From positions 868,001 to 932,000 of the forward strand of contig AP026073.1 of NCBI GenBank assembly GCA_024349765.1: a stretch of DNA of 64,000 bases. The letters run 5' to 3'. Below, in pieces: positions 61,753 to 64,000 of this stretch (positions within the stretch are counted from its first letter, which is position 1; every line of letters begins with the position of its first letter). The stretch comes from Streptomyces nigrescens. GTDB lineage: Bacteria > Actinomycetota > Actinomycetes > Streptomycetales > Streptomycetaceae. The notes under the pieces are model-generated. The model ran no database searches. It saw nothing but the letters and a program-made list of their open reading frames with translations, and had not been told where the DNA came from. The position numbers and the translations under genes were made by a program.

Positions 61753-64000
61753 ATGACGGGGGAGCCTGCTCGTACGGAGGGCGGTGTGAGGAACTCAGTC
61801 TCGGGTGGTCGGCTGGGTAGCGTGGTGCAGGCCGGAACTATCACCGGGCCCGTCCACTTGACGTCCGGGCCTGTTAATCCCCGCTACTTGCGGGATCCCG
61901 GGTTATGGCCGCTAACCAACGAGTGGAACGTCGTGCAGGCAGGTGCTCACCGAGCGCGGCGGGGCGAGGACGGCAGCCCTGTTCCTCCGTACGTGCCACG
62001 CGACTCCGACGATCAACTTCGCCGACGGTTGCAGCAGGCTGGTGAGGAGGGCGGTCTGGTCCTACTGATCGGGGATTCCACGGCAGGCAAGACACGCGCC
62101 GCGTACGAGGCCGTGAGAGCCGTATTGCCGGGCCGGCGGGTCGCCCGCCCCACGCAGAGCAAGGACCTGGCTGATGTAGTGGATGTAGTGGGCAGAACAG
62201 CAGCGCCCTGCGTGCTGTGGCTTGATGATCTAGAGCGCTTCCTTGGGGCCGATGGGCTCGACCTCGCGATGCTCGACGAAATCACCCGCCTACGATTGCC
62301 CGCCATCGCAACGATGCGCCTTCAGCAATACGACACCTTTAGTCCCCAAGGCCGCGACCGTGTCGGCGCGCAGGTGCTCAAAGCGATCGATCCCATCGAT
62401 ATGCCTCGGATCTGGTCTGCGCAGGAGCTCGACCGGGCTGCGAGGTGCCACGACAGTCGCATTGTGGAGGCGCTCGCCCGCCACGGCGCCTATGGCATCG
62501 CCGAGTATGTGGCCGCCGGGCCGTTCCTGCTCGCGGAACTCGAACGGGCCCGCCACACCGTGGCTGGTCACGCCCGCGGGGCGGCCCTCGTCGCGGCGGC
62601 CATCGACCTTGCCCGTACCGGAATGCACCCGCCTTACCCGCTCGCTCTCCTGACCGAGCTCCACGAGCACCACCTCACCGCAGCTGGTGGCCCCATTCTT
62701 CGCCCGGAACCGCTGGAGGACGGCATCCGCTGGGCTACAGAAATCCGCTTCGGAGTCACCAGCCTCCTACTTCCTGCGGACGCCTCTGATGCGTGGAACG
62801 TTTTTGACTACCTGACGGACCACATCACTACTCCTGTAACCAGGGATGCGTGGACGGCGGCTCTTGCGCACGCAACTGACAACGACCGTTTCGCTATCGG
62901 TCTCGCTGCTGCGGAAGCGGATGTCCATGACATCGCCGAAGCTGCCTGGCGCCCCCTCGCCCCGGGAAACCCGGCGGTCGTCCACAATCTGGGGGTTCTG
63001 ATGCGCCAGCAAGGGGGGCGGGAGGCCGAGGCCGAAGAGTTCTTTCGCGCCGCGCTCGTCAACGGACACAGCAGCACCGCGATCAACTTGGGCCTTCTGC
63101 TGGCTGAGCAGGAGGGGCGGGAGGTGGAGGCTGAAGAGTTCTTTCGCGCCGCGCTCGCCGGGGGACACAACAACGTTGCGATCAGCCTGGGCCTTCTGCT
63201 GGCTGAGCAGGAGGGGCGGGAGGCGGAGGCTGAAGAGTTCTTTCGCGCTGCGCTTGCCAGTGGAGACGCTGGCGCTGCGTACAACAATCTTGGTCGTCTT
63301 TTGTCACCCCAGGAAGGGCGGGAGGCCGAGGCCGAAGAGCATCTACGCGCAGCCCTCGCAATGGAAGACACCGCCGCCTCTTACAACCTAGGGCTACTCC
63401 TGTACGGGCAGGAGGACCGCAAACCTGAGGCAGAGGAACATCTGCGTAGGGCCCTGGCCTCTGGAGACGCTGGTGCGGCCTTTTTCCTTGGCGAGCTTCT
63501 CAGCGAGCAGGAGGGCCGCGAGGCGGAGGCAGAGGAGCATTTGCGTGCCGCACTCGACACGGACCTCGCCAGCACGGCCGCCTACGATCTCGGCCTCCTG
63601 ATGGTGCGGGCAGGACGGAAAGCGGAGGCCGAGGCGATGTACCGCATCAGTGCCCAGGGGGGAAACGCCAGCGCCGCAAACAACCTTGGCAATCTCTTGT
63701 CCAAGCGGGCAGGGCAGGAGGCGGAGGCGGAAGACTTCTACCGAGCCGCCTTGGCGTCCGAGGTCGCCTTCGCCGACGCTGCCTACAATCTCGCGAACCT
63801 TCTGTCCGGTCAGCTCGGGCGAGAAGCCGAAGCCGAAGAGCTCTACCGCGCCGCGCTGGCATCTGAGCACGATGAGGCTGCTAAGAATCTGGGATACCTA
63901 TTGGCGGGGCAGCCTGGCCGGGAGGCCGAGGCCGAAAGCTACTTCCGCCTCGCTCATGCCTCCGGAGATCCCGACGCCGCGTTCAATCTCGGCGTTCTCC
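61753..64000 (+). CDS. P-loop NTPase with N-terminal VVQAG motif and TPR-like repeat array (cut by window edge)
   Basis: The frame is open for 749 codons to the edge. Residues 14-36 are a short Gly/Val motif (NSVSGG, then GSVVQAGTITGPVHL), which I recall in front of many Streptomyces NTPase/TPR proteins. The NTPase follows, with Walker A GDSTAGKT at 107-114 and Walker B CVLWLDDLERFL near 153-164. From ~408 to the edge come ten complete repeats and part of an eleventh, of 33 residues on average, with consensus NLGLLLAxQEGREAEAEEHFRAALASG. The ATG has GGGAG five bases upstream. A TTA codon occurs at 61903-61905. Codon use is less GC-biased than in the rest of the window. A signalling or phage-defence role is inferred, not shown. 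Confidence 0.85.
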   Translation, partial: MTGEPARTEGGVRNSVSGGRLGSVVQAGTITGPVHLTSGPVNPRYLRDPGLWPLTNEWNVVQAGAHRARRGEDGSPVPPYVPRDSDDQLRRRLQQAGEEGGLVLLIGDSTAGKTRAAYEAVRAVLPGRRVARPTQSKDLADVVDVVGRTAAPCVLWLDDLERFLGADGLDLAMLDEITRLRLPAIATMRLQQYDTFSPQGRDRVGAQVLKAIDPIDMPRIWSAQELDRAARCHDSRIVEALARHGAYGIAEYVAAGPFLLAELERARHTVAGHARGAALVAAAIDLARTGMHPPYPLALLTELHEHHLTAAGGPILRPEPLEDGIRWATEIRFGVTSLLLPADASDAWNVFDYLTDHITTPVTRDAWTAALAHATDNDRFAIGLAAAEADVHDIAEAAWRPLAPGNPAVVHNLGVLMRQQGGREAEAEEFFRAALVNGHSSTAINLGLLLAEQEGREVEAEEFFRAALAGGHNNVAISLGLLLAEQEGREAEAEEFFRAALASGDAGAAYNNLGRLLSPQEGREAEAEEHLRAALAMEDTAASYNLGLLLYGQEDRKPEAEEHLRRALASGDAGAAFFLGELLSEQEGREAEAEEHLRAALDTDLASTAAYDLGLLMVRAGRKAEAEAMYRISAQGGNASAANNLGNLLSKRAGQEAEAEDFYRAALASEVAFADAAYNLANLLSGQLGREAEAEELYRAALASEHDEAAKNLGYLLAGQPGREAEAESYFRLAHASGDPDAAFNLGVL
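61903..61905 (+). promoter_or_regulatory. In-frame TTA codon in the NTPase-TPR gene
   Basis: Codon 51 reads TTA (Pro-Gly-Leu-Trp-Pro). The position close to the 5' end is typical of bldA-controlled accessory genes. Confidence 0.6.
63000..64000 (+). repeat. Tandem coding repeats of about 99 bases (TPR-like array)
   Basis: Leu-Gly pairs of successive units lie 32-35 codons apart over at least ten units. Units 2 and 3 are almost identical in DNA: GGCCTTCTGCTGGCTGAGCA occurs at 63091 and again at 63190, exactly 99 bases apart, and the identity continues through GAGGGGCGGGAG. This points to recent duplication. Confidence 0.8.

Noticed and set aside
63000-64000. CRISPR array suggested by ~99-base periodicity
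   Set aside because: The repeats are in frame, encode TPR-like units and have no conserved short repeat with unique spacers. No cas genes are present.

Overview
The window is high-GC actinobacterial DNA. GTG starts are common, codon use is strongly third-position GC, TTA codons are almost absent, and a mycothiol-type oxidoreductase, a BldA-type TTA signature and clpP1-clpP2-clpX behind tig are present. Gene content and order match the conserved core of a Streptomyces (or close relative) chromosome. The name of the species cannot be read from the sequence.

Layout, left to right. The left edge cuts a secreted glycosidase (minus strand). Carbohydrate and small-molecule genes follow: a small PLTSE-repeat protein with malQ, a secreted alpha-L-fucosidase, a small membrane protein, an acyl-ACP desaturase behind three tandem operator-like palindromes, an EamA exporter with a LysR regulator, and allantoicase. 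From 10.3 to 22.3 kb come two large PepN-type aminopeptidase paralogues, a DUF1203 gene, asd, a Tat-exported metallophosphoesterase, a low-complexity tandem-repeat tract, an AbiEi-like protein and a DsbA-fold oxidoreductase. From 22.3 to 29 kb lie sodF with a Nur-box match, three related amino-acid permeases and bioY. From 29 to 35 kb lie rpiB, a nei-type DNA glycosylase, a membrane PP2C phosphatase, an orphan ABC ATPase, an acyltransferase and an ArsC-like protein.

The 35-57 kb stretch is housekeeping: tRNA-Gly(UCC), tRNA-Pro(UGG), tig, clpP1, clpP2, clpX, valS, folC, ndk, then the wall-elongation/sporulation operon mreB-mreC-mreD-pbp2-rodA with 3- to 4-base junctions. Protein quality control (trigger factor, ClpP1P2, ClpX) and cell-wall shape are the two coherent modules. 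A degenerate HATPase, a CYTH-CHAD protein and a TIGR03960-type radical SAM protein follow.

At about 61.35 kb the expected core order stops. A TTA-containing short ORF and a strong hairpin lead into a large gene that runs off the right edge. It encodes a short Gly/Val-rich N-terminal motif, a P-loop NTPase and at least ten 33-residue TPR-like repeats, uses less biased codons and has its own TTA codon. I regard it as an accessory, probably conflict- or signalling-related gene and as the most interesting object here. Both edge genes are incomplete.
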